Assembly: GCA_903911145.1 (NCBI GenBank)
Contig: CAIWCD010000013.1
Span: 372,001-436,000 of the forward strand
Length of the DNA stretch: 64,000 nucleotides
Direction of reading: 5' to 3'
Source: an uncultured delta proteobacterium
GTDB lineage: Bacteria; Myxococcota; Myxococcia; Myxococcales; 40CM-4-68-19
The position numbers were made by a program, and so were the translations under genes. This document shows, in pieces, positions 1-8,034 of this stretch. The notes under the pieces were generated by a model. The model had not been told where the DNA came from, ran no database searches, and saw only the letters and a program-made list of their open reading frames with translations. Position 1 is the stretch's first letter; every line of letters starts with the position of its first letter.

Positions 1-1
1 C

Positions 2-1105
2 GGCACCAAGCCGCGCTCGAAAGTCACCAAGATCTTCGCCTTCGATGGATTGAAGCGCATCGAGATCGACGAGGCCGGCCCAGGCGAAATCATCTCGCTC
101 GCCGGCATCGAAGAGCTGACCATTGGCGACACCATCGCGGATCCGGAGATGCCGATCGCGATGGAGCGCATCCACGTCGACGAGCCGACCATGTCGATGA
201 TCTTCAAGGTCAACGACGGGCCGTTCGCCGGGCGCGAAGGCAAGTACGTGACGAGCCGCAACCTGCGCGAGCGTCTCCACCGCGAGGCGTTCCGCAACGT
301 CTCGATTCGCGTCTTCGACACCGACACGCCCGACGCCTTCCGCGTCATCGGCCGCGGCGAACTCCAGCTCGCGGTGATCATCGAGACGATGCGCCGCGAG
401 GGCTACGAGCTGACCGCGAGCAATCCCGTCCCGCTCACCAAGGTTGTCGACGGCGATGTCCACGAGCCGATGGAGCTCATGGTCTGCGACGTTCCCGCGA
501 CCGCCGTGGGCGCGGTCACCGAGCGCATGGGTCCGCGCAAAGGCCGCATGACGGAGATGCAGAACATCGGCTCCGATCGCGTGCGCCTCAACTTCCGCAT
601 CCCCGCGCGCGGCCTCGTCGGCTTCCGCAACGAGTTCCTCACCATCACGCGCGGCGAAGGAATCATGTCGTCGCAGAACGATGGCTACGAGCCGTGGCAG
701 GGCAAGATCGGCAAGCGCTCGAACGGCGCGATCGTCTCGGACCGCGAGGGCGAGACGGTGGCCTACGGCCTGTTCGATCTGCAGGAGCGCGGCGATCTCT
801 TCGTCGGCTCCGGCGTTCCCGTCTACGAGGGAATGATCTGCGGAGAGAACGCGCACCCGACCGATCTCGACGTCAACGTCTGCCGCGCGAAGAAGCTCAC
901 CAACATCCGCACGGTGAACAAGGACGAGAACGTCGTGCTCTCGCCGCCGCGCGAGATGTCGCTTGAGAAGGCGCTCGAGTGGATCAACGAGGATGAGCTC
1001 GTCGAGGTCACGCCCAAGAGCGTGCGCCTGCGCAAGAAGATCCTCCAGTCGGGCGATCGCTATCGCCTCGACCGCGAGCGCAAGCGGGCTGACGGGCTGA
1101 TCTAG
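2..1105 (+). CDS. typA: Ribosome-associated GTPase TypA/BipA, C-terminal part (5' truncated by window)
   Basis: This is the C-terminal 367 or so residues of TypA/BipA, a translational GTPase of the EF-G family that binds the ribosome and helps 50S assembly and stress adaptation. The frame is open from base 2, so the start codon and the GTP-binding domain lie outside the window; the TTG at 50 is only an internal codon. Visible are the end of the EF-Tu-like domain II (KIFAFDGLKRIEIDEAGPGE), the EF-G domain III and V-like parts (RGELQLAVIIETMRREGYEL) and the BipA-specific C-terminal domain (SNGAIVSDREGETVAYGLFD, then ENAHPTDLDVNVCRAKKLTN). Full BipA proteins are about 600 to 615 residues, so roughly 60 percent is present. 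It ends with TAG and faces the hydrolase gene convergently. Confidence 0.95.
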   Translation, partial: GTKPRSKVTKIFAFDGLKRIEIDEAGPGEIISLAGIEELTIGDTIADPEMPIAMERIHVDEPTMSMIFKVNDGPFAGREGKYVTSRNLRERLHREAFRNVSIRVFDTDTPDAFRVIGRGELQLAVIIETMRREGYELTASNPVPLTKVVDGDVHEPMELMVCDVPATAVGAVTERMGPRKGRMTEMQNIGSDRVRLNFRIPARGLVGFRNEFLTITRGEGIMSSQNDGYEPWQGKIGKRSNGAIVSDREGETVAYGLFDLQERGDLFVGSGVPVYEGMICGENAHPTDLDVNVCRAKKLTNIRTVNKDENVVLSPPREMSLEKALEWINEDELVEVTPKSVRLRKKILQSGDRYRLDRERKRADGLI

Positions 1106-1406
1106 CGACGCGGTGTCGTGACGCTCCCGGCGCCCGAGGCGGCGGGGAGCTCAGCGGCGAACACGCTCTGCTCGGCCCGGGGACGCGATCAGGATTTCGA
1201 GGCGTGGAGCGCGCCTTTTGCTCACGGAGCCGGGCGCTGGCGAAACCAGAGGCGCGATCGGAACGCCGTGCAGCGTGATGGGCTGAACGAAATGTTCGCC
1301 GTCCCGCTCCCGCCGCCTCCGGCGCCTCTTGCACGTCGACGAAGGCAGTGCGCTCGATCGTGAGGACCGGACGGAAGAGACGTCGCGCTGTTCAGTATGG
1401 ATGCGC
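1106..1406. other. Intergenic gap between convergent genes, nothing supported
   Basis: About 300 bases separate typA from the convergent hydrolase gene. Short open frames occur on both strands, but none has a ribosome binding site, family resemblance or sensible composition. A weak GC-rich inverted repeat (GCTCCC/GGGAGC, near 1122-1149) lacks a T-tract on either strand, so I do not call it a terminator. Confidence 0.5.
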
Positions 1407-3128
1407 CTATAGCCCGAGCGACTTGATGAATCCGTCGAGCGGAACCGACCAGAGCTTCCCTCCGACGCGCAAAAGATCGTGGCCCTCGCCCGTCGAGATC
1501 GGCTCGGTCTCGATGAACTGGCCATGCCCGCCGCCGTCTTCGTAGGCCTTGAACCAGGCGCGCGGCATCTCCGCGCCCCAGTAGTGATCGTTGGGCGCAT
1601 AGAGCCAGATCGACGGCGGCGCGGACGATGCTTCCATCTGCAGATAGAGTTCGCTGAGCGCTTGCGGTTGGCAGCTGTGATCGGGCGAGGTGGCCGCATT
1701 CCCGCCTGCGCCGCCGGAAAAATTCACACAACCGATCACACCCGGCAGATGCTTCGCACACGCGTTGATCGCGGCGACTCCGCCCACCGATTGGCCTTCG
1801 ATGATGACGCTCTTCGGATCGGCCCACGGCTGCTTCGCGACCCAGGCGAGCGTGCTCACTGCAGCCTCAGCCCCAACGTCGGAGGTGCTGCGATAGTCAT
1901 ACTTTTGCGTGCAGAACTGGTTGCTCGGGCCTGAGTTGCTCTCCTGATCGGCGCCACCGTTCGCGCCATATCCGGGGCGAATTGGCGCGACGACAGCGAA
2001 CCCGTGCTGAGTCCAGTAGTGCGCGTGGCCTTCTGAAATCCCCTCCCGCATCGCGCGGCGCTCGCTCTCTTTGGGTGCGCGGCCGTGAAGAAAGATCAAC
2101 ACGGGGAACGGCCCGGCACCGTCGGGTCGATAGACCTGCGCAGACATATCGACCGCGCTGGGAAAGGGGATCGTGACGTCGGTGGCGGCCGGCTCCGTCT
2201 TCTTCCAAGACAACTGGTTGTCGCGATTGTCGACGACTGAGCCGAGAATCCCGACCGTCAGGATGAACGGCATCCCCGCGAAATAGGCCGCGTAGGGAGC
2301 GAAAGAGCCGCGCTCGTTGCGCGCCTCCTTGGCGTCACCGGCCTCCGAGGGAAACAGCGCAGCAGAGAGAATCGCGCAGAGGATGCCCACCGGGATGAGC
2401 AGCGCACCTCCGGCGATCTTGTTGAACACGCCTTCAGGAGAGGCCAGGTTCTCGAGGACGTGAACGATCAGCGCAAGGAGCACGAGCCCGCTGGACGCGA
2501 GGAATGATTCGCTGAGCAGCTTTCCGAAGCTTGGGCCCACGTGGTGAGGAGGAGCCGCGACGAGAAGCGCGGCGGGCCCTGCGAGCAACATGGCCAGGAA
2601 GACGGGACGGAACGGAAGGATATCCCGAGGAAGCCCTTCGACCCCTGCCAGTGCCGCGACCACGCCGGTGGAGAACGCCGCGGTGACTGCGATGATCAAC
2701 CCGGTTGCGAGGGCGCCAAGCCTCGCGCGCGGCAGCTCGGTCGCAGTCGAGTCTCGAGCCAGGAGCGCGGCCTCGAGGGGAAGAAGCAAGAGGGCCTGCG
2801 CGGCGAACGGATAGAAGGTCGAGATGATCGCACTCGCTACACCACTGCCGAGCTTGCTCGTATCCTTGAAGAAACAGACGACCGCGGCAGCACCGATGAG
2901 GGTTCCGACCACCCCGCCAGCGAGCGCGCCGTTGCGCGCAGCCATCAGCAGCGCAAGCGAGTCGCGCGTGCGTCGAGACGCGATGGCGAGCGCGCCAGCC
3001 GCGCACCCAAAGACAAGCAGGAGCGGGATGAACTGCAAGAACGCAGCAGGATGACAGCCCACCGCCTTGATTCCGACTGTCGTCATCACCACGCCGACCA
3101 GCGCGGCCAATCCAACACGCATCTTCAT
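1407..3128 (-). CDS. Polytopic membrane protein with C-terminal alpha/beta hydrolase (dienelactone hydrolase-like) domain
   Basis: A 573-residue protein in two halves. The first roughly 310 residues are strongly hydrophobic, with about eight likely transmembrane helices and a short N-terminal signal-anchor (MRVGLAALVGVVMTT). The second half resembles prolyl-oligopeptidase/dienelactone-hydrolase-like enzymes: an oxyanion motif LIFLHGRAPK, the nucleophile elbow GQSVGG with its serine, a late acidic residue in YAPNDHYW and a histidine near GEGHDLL. The hydrolase probably sits on the outer face of the inner membrane; the substrate is unknown. I chose the ATG at 3128; an in-frame ATG at 3140 is nearly as good, while the open frame running back to 3422 overlaps the divergent gene and has arginine-rich, non-coding composition. 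Confidence 0.75.
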   Translation of the reverse strand: MKMRVGLAALVGVVMTTVGIKAVGCHPAAFLQFIPLLLVFGCAAGALAIASRRTRDSLALLMAARNGALAGGVVGTLIGAAAVVCFFKDTSKLGSGVASAIISTFYPFAAQALLLLPLEAALLARDSTATELPRARLGALATGLIIAVTAAFSTGVVAALAGVEGLPRDILPFRPVFLAMLLAGPAALLVAAPPHHVGPSFGKLLSESFLASSGLVLLALIVHVLENLASPEGVFNKIAGGALLIPVGILCAILSAALFPSEAGDAKEARNERGSFAPYAAYFAGMPFILTVGILGSVVDNRDNQLSWKKTEPAATDVTIPFPSAVDMSAQVYRPDGAGPFPVLIFLHGRAPKESERRAMREGISEGHAHYWTQHGFAVVAPIRPGYGANGGADQESNSGPSNQFCTQKYDYRSTSDVGAEAAVSTLAWVAKQPWADPKSVIIEGQSVGGVAAINACAKHLPGVIGCVNFSGGAGGNAATSPDHSCQPQALSELYLQMEASSAPPSIWLYAPNDHYWGAEMPRAWFKAYEDGGGHGQFIETEPISTGEGHDLLRVGGKLWSVPLDGFIKSLGL

Positions 3129-3273
3129 GACGGGTCCCATACCCTGACTCTGAAGCCGGCGCGAGCGAGACCAACTCGGGCGAGCAGCGCGCTCGGCACA
3201 CGCCATCGCTTGCCGATCGCGACATTCTTGCTCACGCGCGCGAGCAACTCGGCCGCCTGCTATAGAGCTGCCC

Positions 3274-3987
3274 ATGACGAAGGCGCCGCGACCGTGGCTG
3301 GTCTTGCCGCACGGCCCGTTCGAGAAGCTCGAAGAGAATCTCTGGACCGTCGAGGCCGAGCTGCCGCGCTCGCCGCAGATGAAGCGGCGCGCGCATTTCG
3401 TTCGGCTCTCGAGCGGCGCCATCGTCGCGCATCCGGGGATCTGTCTCGACGATGCGGCGATGCGCGAGCTGCAGGCGTGGGGTGAAATCGCGTTTGTGAT
3501 CGTGCCGAATCGGTTTCACCGACTTGATGCACACGCGTGGCGCGAACGATTTCCTCACGCGAAGTTCGTCTGCCCGCCGGCGTGTCGCGCGAGCGTCGAA
3601 GAGGCCGTGCGCATCGACGGGGATCTCTCGCTCATCCCGACCGACCCGTCGCTGGCCATTCACGCGGCCGAGGGATGGAAGGACGCGGAGCCGATCCTCC
3701 AGGTCAGAAGCGGCCCGCGCGTGAGCCTCTGCTTCAGCGACGTCGTGATGAACCTGACCCGCATGACGGGACTTGAAGGCTTCATCTTCAAGCTGATCGG
3801 CTCGGCGGGAGAGCTGCGCGTCACGCGTCTCGCCCGTCTGCTCCAGCTGCAGAACGCGGCCGCGCTCAAGGCGCAGTTGCTTGCGCTCGCCGACGCGCCC
3901 GATCTTGTGCGCCTTGTTCCCTGCCACGGAGAGATCGTCGACGCGGGAGCGGCGGCGTCACTGCGCGCGGCGGCGAATCGGTTGTGA
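3274..3987 (+). CDS. DUF4336 domain protein (metallo-beta-lactamase-like fold)
   Basis: A 237-residue soluble protein that matches the DUF4336 family, a group with a metallo-beta-lactamase-like fold and unknown reaction. Seen are the early LEENLWTVEAELP segment, the central VIVPNRFHRLDAHAWRERFP block, which takes the place of the HxHxD strand region, and a late LVPCHGEIVD segment with the last conserved histidine. The full zinc-binding set of a typical beta-lactamase-fold hydrolase is not obvious. It is divergent from the hydrolase gene, with about 145 nt between their starts. A TATAGA hexamer lies 7 nt before the ATG and there is no clear ribosome binding site. Family call is fairly firm, function is open. 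Confidence 0.75.
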   Translation: MTKAPRPWLVLPHGPFEKLEENLWTVEAELPRSPQMKRRAHFVRLSSGAIVAHPGICLDDAAMRELQAWGEIAFVIVPNRFHRLDAHAWRERFPHAKFVCPPACRASVEEAVRIDGDLSLIPTDPSLAIHAAEGWKDAEPILQVRSGPRVSLCFSDVVMNLTRMTGLEGFIFKLIGSAGELRVTRLARLLQLQNAAALKAQLLALADAPDLVRLVPCHGEIVDAGAAASLRAAANRL

Positions 3988-4071
3988 CAACTCGCGCGAT
4001 TTGTCACATCGCGCAGCGAAGCAGAAATTCCGCAGGCACGAGTACACCGCAGCAACTCCAGGAGCGAATCC

Positions 4072-4923
4072 ATGTACGCAGCCAATCTCCTCAAGGATCG
4101 AGTCCTCGTCATCACCGGCGGCGGCTCAGGCCTCGGTGCCGCGATGGCGCGCCGCTTCGCTGAACTCGGCGCGCATCCTGTGCTGCTCGGTCGCACGAAG
4201 GAGAAGCTCGATCGCATCGCCGCAGAGATCGCCGCCGCAGGAGGACACGCGAGCGCGTTCGCGTGCGACGTGCGCGACGCAGCACAGGTGAGCGCAGTCG
4301 CCGACGAGGTCGTGCAGAAGCTCGGCCGCGTCGATGGCCTCGTCAACAATGCCGCGGGAAATTTTCTCGCCGCCGCGGAAGACCTCTCATCGAATGCCTT
4401 CAAGACGGTGATCGACATTGTGCTCAACGGCTCGTTCAACTGCACGTCGGCGTTCGGCCGCAAGCTCATCGCGCAAGGCAAGGGTGGCGCGATGGTCAAC
4501 ATCGTCACCACCTACGCGTGGACCGGCTCGGCATTCGTGCTGCCGTCTGCGTGCGCAAAAGCGGGCGTGCTGGCGATGACCCGCTCGCTCGCGGTCGAGT
4601 GGGCCTGCTACGGCATCCGCGTCAACGCCATCGCGCCCGGCCCGGTGCCGACGGACGGCGCCTTCTCTCGCCTCCTTCCCTCGGAAGATCTGCTCGAGAT
4701 GGCGAAGAATCGCGTCCCGCTCAAGCGCTTCGGTACGCAGCTCGAGATCGCCAACGCCGCGGTCTACTTGATGTCCGACGGCGCCGGCTACGTCACGGGC
4801 GACTGCCTCACCGTCGACGGCGGTGAGTGGCTGCGCAACGGCGGCGAGTTCAGCTACGCGACCGACTACGACCGCGACAACGTCAAGCAGATGTTCAAGG
4901 CAATGCGCGGCAAAGAGAAGTAG
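4072..4923 (+). CDS. 2,4-dienoyl-CoA reductase-type SDR oxidoreductase
   Basis: A 283-residue short-chain dehydrogenase/reductase. The N-terminal Rossmann motif is TGGGSGLG (about residues 15-22) and NNAAG is the structural NNAG equivalent. It lacks the usual YxxxK pair: the position just before the catalytic lysine reads PSACAKAG, and a tyrosine instead lies upstream in VTTYAWTGSAFV. This is the arrangement of mitochondrial/peroxisomal 2,4-dienoyl-CoA reductases, where the tyrosine is about 15 residues before the lysine and a serine replaces the classical tyrosine. The expected role is NADPH-dependent reduction of 2,4-dienoyl-CoA in degradation of unsaturated fatty acids. The start ATG follows AGGAG at good spacing. 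Monocistronic by position. Confidence 0.85.
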   Translation: MYAANLLKDRVLVITGGGSGLGAAMARRFAELGAHPVLLGRTKEKLDRIAAEIAAAGGHASAFACDVRDAAQVSAVADEVVQKLGRVDGLVNNAAGNFLAAAEDLSSNAFKTVIDIVLNGSFNCTSAFGRKLIAQGKGGAMVNIVTTYAWTGSAFVLPSACAKAGVLAMTRSLAVEWACYGIRVNAIAPGPVPTDGAFSRLLPSEDLLEMAKNRVPLKRFGTQLEIANAAVYLMSDGAGYVTGDCLTVDGGEWLRNGGEFSYATDYDRDNVKQMFKAMRGKEK

Positions 4924-5018
4924 GCGAGGCGAGCGTGTTCCGCAGCGCCACCATTTAGTTGTCTTCGACAAGTATTGGAACGACGCAGCGAGCGCTGTTT
5001 CTTTCGACCGGAATTAGC

Positions 5019-5144
5019 GCGGGGCGGCGGAGGGTGGCCGCCGCGCGCAGTTCAGGGGCGGCCGCAATCATCCCCGCAGCGAGCAAGTTCTGCGTCAGCC
5101 GCGGATGCATGTTTGAGCACGGCGGCCACCCTCCGCCGGCCCGC
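5019..5144. repeat. Long inverted repeat between the SDR gene and gltH
   Basis: A perfect 19-bp inverted repeat (CGGCGGAGGGTGGCCGCCG at 5025-5043 and its complement at 5120-5138) extends to 25 bp per arm with one mismatch (5019-5043 and 5120-5144), enclosing 76 nt. It lies in the 227-nt gap between two converging genes, ending 6 nt before the gltH stop. There is no T-tract, and the arms are long for an ordinary terminator. It could be a bidirectional transcription barrier or a REP/MITE-like element; no second copy was noticed in the window. Confidence 0.7.
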
Positions 5145-5150
5145 AGCGCA

Positions 5151-5816
5151 CTAGAAGACGTATCGGACGCGCGGCAGAATCGCGATCGAAAGCAGGCTCG
5201 GACCAGACTGGCTGATGTACGCGAGCGTGTAGCGACCCATCAACTCAAGTCCGACGGTGAAGTGATCGAGGTGAGTCGCGTAGTCGAGCGTCACGCCGAG
5301 TCCAACGTGGATTCCGAGCGCGCTGCCCGGCACCGTATTCGTCGAGACGTCGAGCAAAGGGCCGGGCGCGAGCTGCGTGAGGCCCGCGACGATCTTTCCT
5401 GACAGCTGCAGCCGGTGCGCAACCTCGCCACCGAACGATCCGCCGAGCTCGAGATACGCAGACTCGAATGAGTCTGCCGCGGTGCAGGTGCCGACACCCG
5501 TTACTTTCGCGTAGCAGTTCGACGAGACCGAGCCGATCCCCAGTCCGCCGAATATGGCAGCGTGGTCACCGACCGTCCCGCCGACGACCATCGAGAGATA
5601 GGTCTGCGCGTTCGAAAGACCCGCGGAGCCGCCGAGCGTCGTGAAGACGCCCAGACCGGCCTCAGCGAACGCACCGTGGCGCGGCTCCGGATCGACGCCG
5701 TTCGCAGGAACCGGCGCAGGCTGATCCTGCAAGGTGACCGGCGCGACCTTCTGGTCTGCCATCGCGGGCAGAGAGACGACCGCACCAAGAACCATCGCCA
5801 CTGCTACGAACCGCAT
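5151..5816 (-). CDS. gltH: Outer-membrane beta-barrel protein, GltH/NfsH/CglE-like
   Basis: Last gene of the bcs-glt array, 221 residues. It begins with a signal peptide (MRFVAVAMVLGAVVSLPAMA) and continues as alternating amphipathic strands, ending with aromatic-terminated PRVRYVF as outer-membrane barrels do. In myxobacteria a barrel protein of this size, GltH (CglE) or NfsH, closes the GltA-H/NfsA-H set and helps form the outer-membrane part of the gliding or spore-coat machine. The assignment rests mainly on position directly after gltG and on size and topology. The ATG at 5816 has a GAGGAG site 6 to 7 nt upstream and is preferred over one at 5852. Two cysteines (SSNCYAK, GTCTAAD) may form a loop disulfide. 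Confidence 0.65.
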   Translation of the reverse strand: MRFVAVAMVLGAVVSLPAMADQKVAPVTLQDQPAPVPANGVDPEPRHGAFAEAGLGVFTTLGGSAGLSNAQTYLSMVVGGTVGDHAAIFGGLGIGSVSSNCYAKVTGVGTCTAADSFESAYLELGGSFGGEVAHRLQLSGKIVAGLTQLAPGPLLDVSTNTVPGSALGIHVGLGVTLDYATHLDHFTVGLELMGRYTLAYISQSGPSLLSIAILPRVRYVF

Positions 5817-5855
5817 CGTGCGCTCCTCGCTGACGTACACTTGTTGCCTCACGAA

Positions 5856-7613
5856 CTACTGACCGCTCGCCTTGAAGACGTACGGATAGGTGACCTGCAC
5901 CGTTCCGCCGCCCGCAGGAGCGGGGAACACCCAGCGCTTGATGTGGTTGAGCATGCAGCTCTCAACCGTCTCGCTGGACATCGTCGTCTGCTGCACGAGC
6001 GCGTCGCCGACCCGGCCGTCGCCGCTGATGACGAACAGCACAGCGACCTTGCCGTAGAGGCCCGGGTCCTTCGTGAGCTCCTTCTCGTAGCAGTACTTGA
6101 TCTCGTTGTAGTGGCGCTGGATGATCCGGTTGATCACGTCGCGCGAGAGACCGCCGATCACGTTGGTCTTGCCCGGGATGAACTCGGTCTCGTCCTTGCC
6201 GCGTCCGCCGAGATCGATCGTGCCGTTGCCGCCGCGACCGCGACCGTTGCCGCCGGTGCCGAGGCCGCCGAGGCCGAGCGCCGTGCCGCCGCCGCCGCTG
6301 CCATTGCCGCGCGAGCCGAGACCGCCGGCGCCGTACGCATCACCCTGGCCCGCGCCACCCTTGATGCCGCCGAGCGCATTGTTGATGCCGGTGCCGAGAC
6401 CGCCAGGCCCGAGCACGTCGCTGGCCGCCCCCTGCGCGCCGACGCCGAGCTTGGACAGCGCCGCGAGCAGACCGGACTTCATGACCGTCTGGCGATCCTT
6501 CTCCTTCTTGTTCGGATCGACGATCGGCGCGCCCTTCTTGCTCGGGTCCGCGTCCTTCTTCTTCGCGTCCTGCTTGCCGAACTTGCCCTCGTCGCCCTTC
6601 GCTTTCGCGCCCTCCTTGATGCCGGAGAGCTCCTTGAACTTGGGCTTCTTCTCCTCGGGCTTCACCTGGTACTGCGTGAAGCGCGCCTGGTTGCGCGAGA
6701 GGTCGTCGCCGAGCATGTCGTCGAAGCGCGGCGTGATCTGGATGATGAGCCAGAAGAGGCCGAGCGCGAGAATCGCAATGAGCAGCGTCGTGGTGAACGA
6801 GACGTCGACCATCTCGACGAGGCCCTTGTCCGGCGCGCGAGCCGCCCGCACGTAGCGCGCGATCAGCGTCAGCTGCGGTGCGATCTGCACGACGATGCGA
6901 TCGTCCGACTGCACCGTGTATGCGTAGCCGGAAAATGGCGCCTCGACCCGCTGCGCCTTGCCCGTGCGCGAGAGCGATTCAAGGGAATCAATGCCCTTGC
7001 CGCTCGAGTGGTGGATTTCGCTGTTGAGATTCGCCGGGATGGTGAACACCAGCTCGCTGCCGACCGCGTTGACGATGCGGAAGTTCTTCGGCAGGTCGGT
7101 CGAGGGGAAATCGAAGATCTCGCCGACCTTGAGGTGACCGCCCTTCGCGATCTGCTCGAGCTCGACCAGCGTCTCATTGCCCCAGACGAGCCCGACGAGC
7201 AGCACGCGATCATCCTGTCGCGGCTTCTCGTCATCGAGGAGCGTGTCAAAGAGCAGCAGCTGTGCGGCCGCGGCGTCGGCAACATGCGAGGCCAGCGGTG
7301 CGCTCTCGTGGCCTGCGTGATGCGATCGGCTCGCGGCAGCGGCAACCCGCCCCGGAGGAACAGCGCGCGACGCGGGACGCGGTGCCGCACCAGGAGCCGG
7401 TGCGCGCGCAGCAGGCGCGGAAGAAGTTGCCGCGCTTGGAGCGGCAGCGCGAGGAGCGGGGGCGCGAGGAGCGGGCGCGCGTGGTGCGGGAGCAAGTGCC
7501 ATCGCGCCGACCGCGTCATTCAGCGTCGCGCCTTCCGGATCCTCCTCCATCGTAGCCCGAGGATCGGTCACGTCGTCAGCGTGCGCCCTGCTCTTCTTGT
7601 TGTCGTTCGCCAT
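5856..7613 (-). CDS. gltG: TonB-like envelope-spanning protein, GltG/NfsG family (AgmX/PglI C-terminal domain)
   Basis: A 585-residue bitopic protein. Residues 1-100 are a low-complexity Ala/Pro segment with repeats of APAPRAP; about 130-255 form a small folded cytoplasmic domain; a single transmembrane helix lies at about 272-294 (LLIAILALGLFWLIIQI); then come a charged linker, a Gly-rich stretch (about 395-465) and a C-terminal TonB-like domain (about 485-585) with HYNEIKYCYEKEL, the signature of the AgmX/PglI C-terminal family. In M. xanthus GltG and GltJ have this topology and link inner-membrane motor parts to the outer membrane. Here it would reach from the cytoplasm to the GltA/B/H barrels. 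It lies 27 nt after gltF and 39 nt before gltH. I see no clear FHA or zinc-ribbon motif in the N-terminus. Confidence 0.75.
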   Translation of the reverse strand: MANDNKKSRAHADDVTDPRATMEEDPEGATLNDAVGAMALAPAPRAPAPRAPAPRAAAPSAATSSAPAARAPAPGAAPRPASRAVPPGRVAAAASRSHHAGHESAPLASHVADAAAAQLLLFDTLLDDEKPRQDDRVLLVGLVWGNETLVELEQIAKGGHLKVGEIFDFPSTDLPKNFRIVNAVGSELVFTIPANLNSEIHHSSGKGIDSLESLSRTGKAQRVEAPFSGYAYTVQSDDRIVVQIAPQLTLIARYVRAARAPDKGLVEMVDVSFTTTLLIAILALGLFWLIIQITPRFDDMLGDDLSRNQARFTQYQVKPEEKKPKFKELSGIKEGAKAKGDEGKFGKQDAKKKDADPSKKGAPIVDPNKKEKDRQTVMKSGLLAALSKLGVGAQGAASDVLGPGGLGTGINNALGGIKGGAGQGDAYGAGGLGSRGNGSGGGGTALGLGGLGTGGNGRGRGGNGTIDLGGRGKDETEFIPGKTNVIGGLSRDVINRIIQRHYNEIKYCYEKELTKDPGLYGKVAVLFVISGDGRVGDALVQQTTMSSETVESCMLNHIKRWVFPAPAGGGTVQVTYPYVFKASGQ

Positions 7614-7640
7614 CGAAGACCTCTTCGTCAGGAGCGGGCG

Positions 7641-7931
7641 TTACAGGTTGTCAGCAGACTTCTGCAGTTCGGGATTGAAGTTGTCCCGCAGCTTGATGAG
7701 CGACTGGAACCGCGTCTTGTTGCGGTTCAAGAGGTAGCTGCCCTCAGGCTTGGTGAGTTCGCCTTCGACGCTCACGTCGCCGAAGTCGATGACCGTGCGC
7801 TTGCGCACGATGGTCTTGTCGGCCTCTTGCACGACGCGCTTCTCGCCCTCAGCGGGAGCGGCCTTGGTGCCCGCGGCCTGCGCCGAGAACGACGCGAGTG
7901 CGAGTGCAGCAACGATGACGATTCGCTTCAT
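7641..7931 (-). CDS. gltF: Small periplasmic protein GltF/CglF-like
   Basis: A 96-residue secreted protein with a clear signal peptide (KRIVIVAALALASFSAQAAG) and a mature part of about 75 residues. The mature part carries IDFGDVSVEGELTKPEGSYL followed by LLNRNKTRFQSLIKLR, which I recognise as the conserved block of the small myxobacterial gliding protein GltF (CglF). Size, signal peptide and place between gltE and gltG all agree. Its biochemical role is unknown; in M. xanthus it is needed for the gliding complex. The ATG at 7931 has AGGAGG at ideal spacing. A longer open frame upstream to 8366 is arginine-rich shadow of gltE and is not coding. Confidence 0.75.
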   Translation of the reverse strand: MKRIVIVAALALASFSAQAAGTKAAPAEGEKRVVQEADKTIVRKRTVIDFGDVSVEGELTKPEGSYLLNRNKTRFQSLIKLRDNFNPELQKSADNL

Positions 7932-8034
7932 GGCAACCTCCTGCAGCTGCTTCCTATCGGCGCTAGCACGAGCACCGGCGTCGCATCCATCAGCCGATCG
8001 ACGTTCGAACGGCACTCTCGATCTACCTTGCACA

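Noticed and set aside
1122-1149. Inverted repeat after typA as a terminator
   Set aside because: Only a 6-bp stem and no T-tract.
3261-3273. TATAGA just before the DUF4336 gene as a leaderless promoter
   Set aside because: No -35 element at a suitable distance, so evidence is too thin.
7380-7500. Short tandem repeats in DNA
   Set aside because: They encode the APAPRAP repeats in the disordered N-terminus of GltG, not a CRISPR array or satellite.
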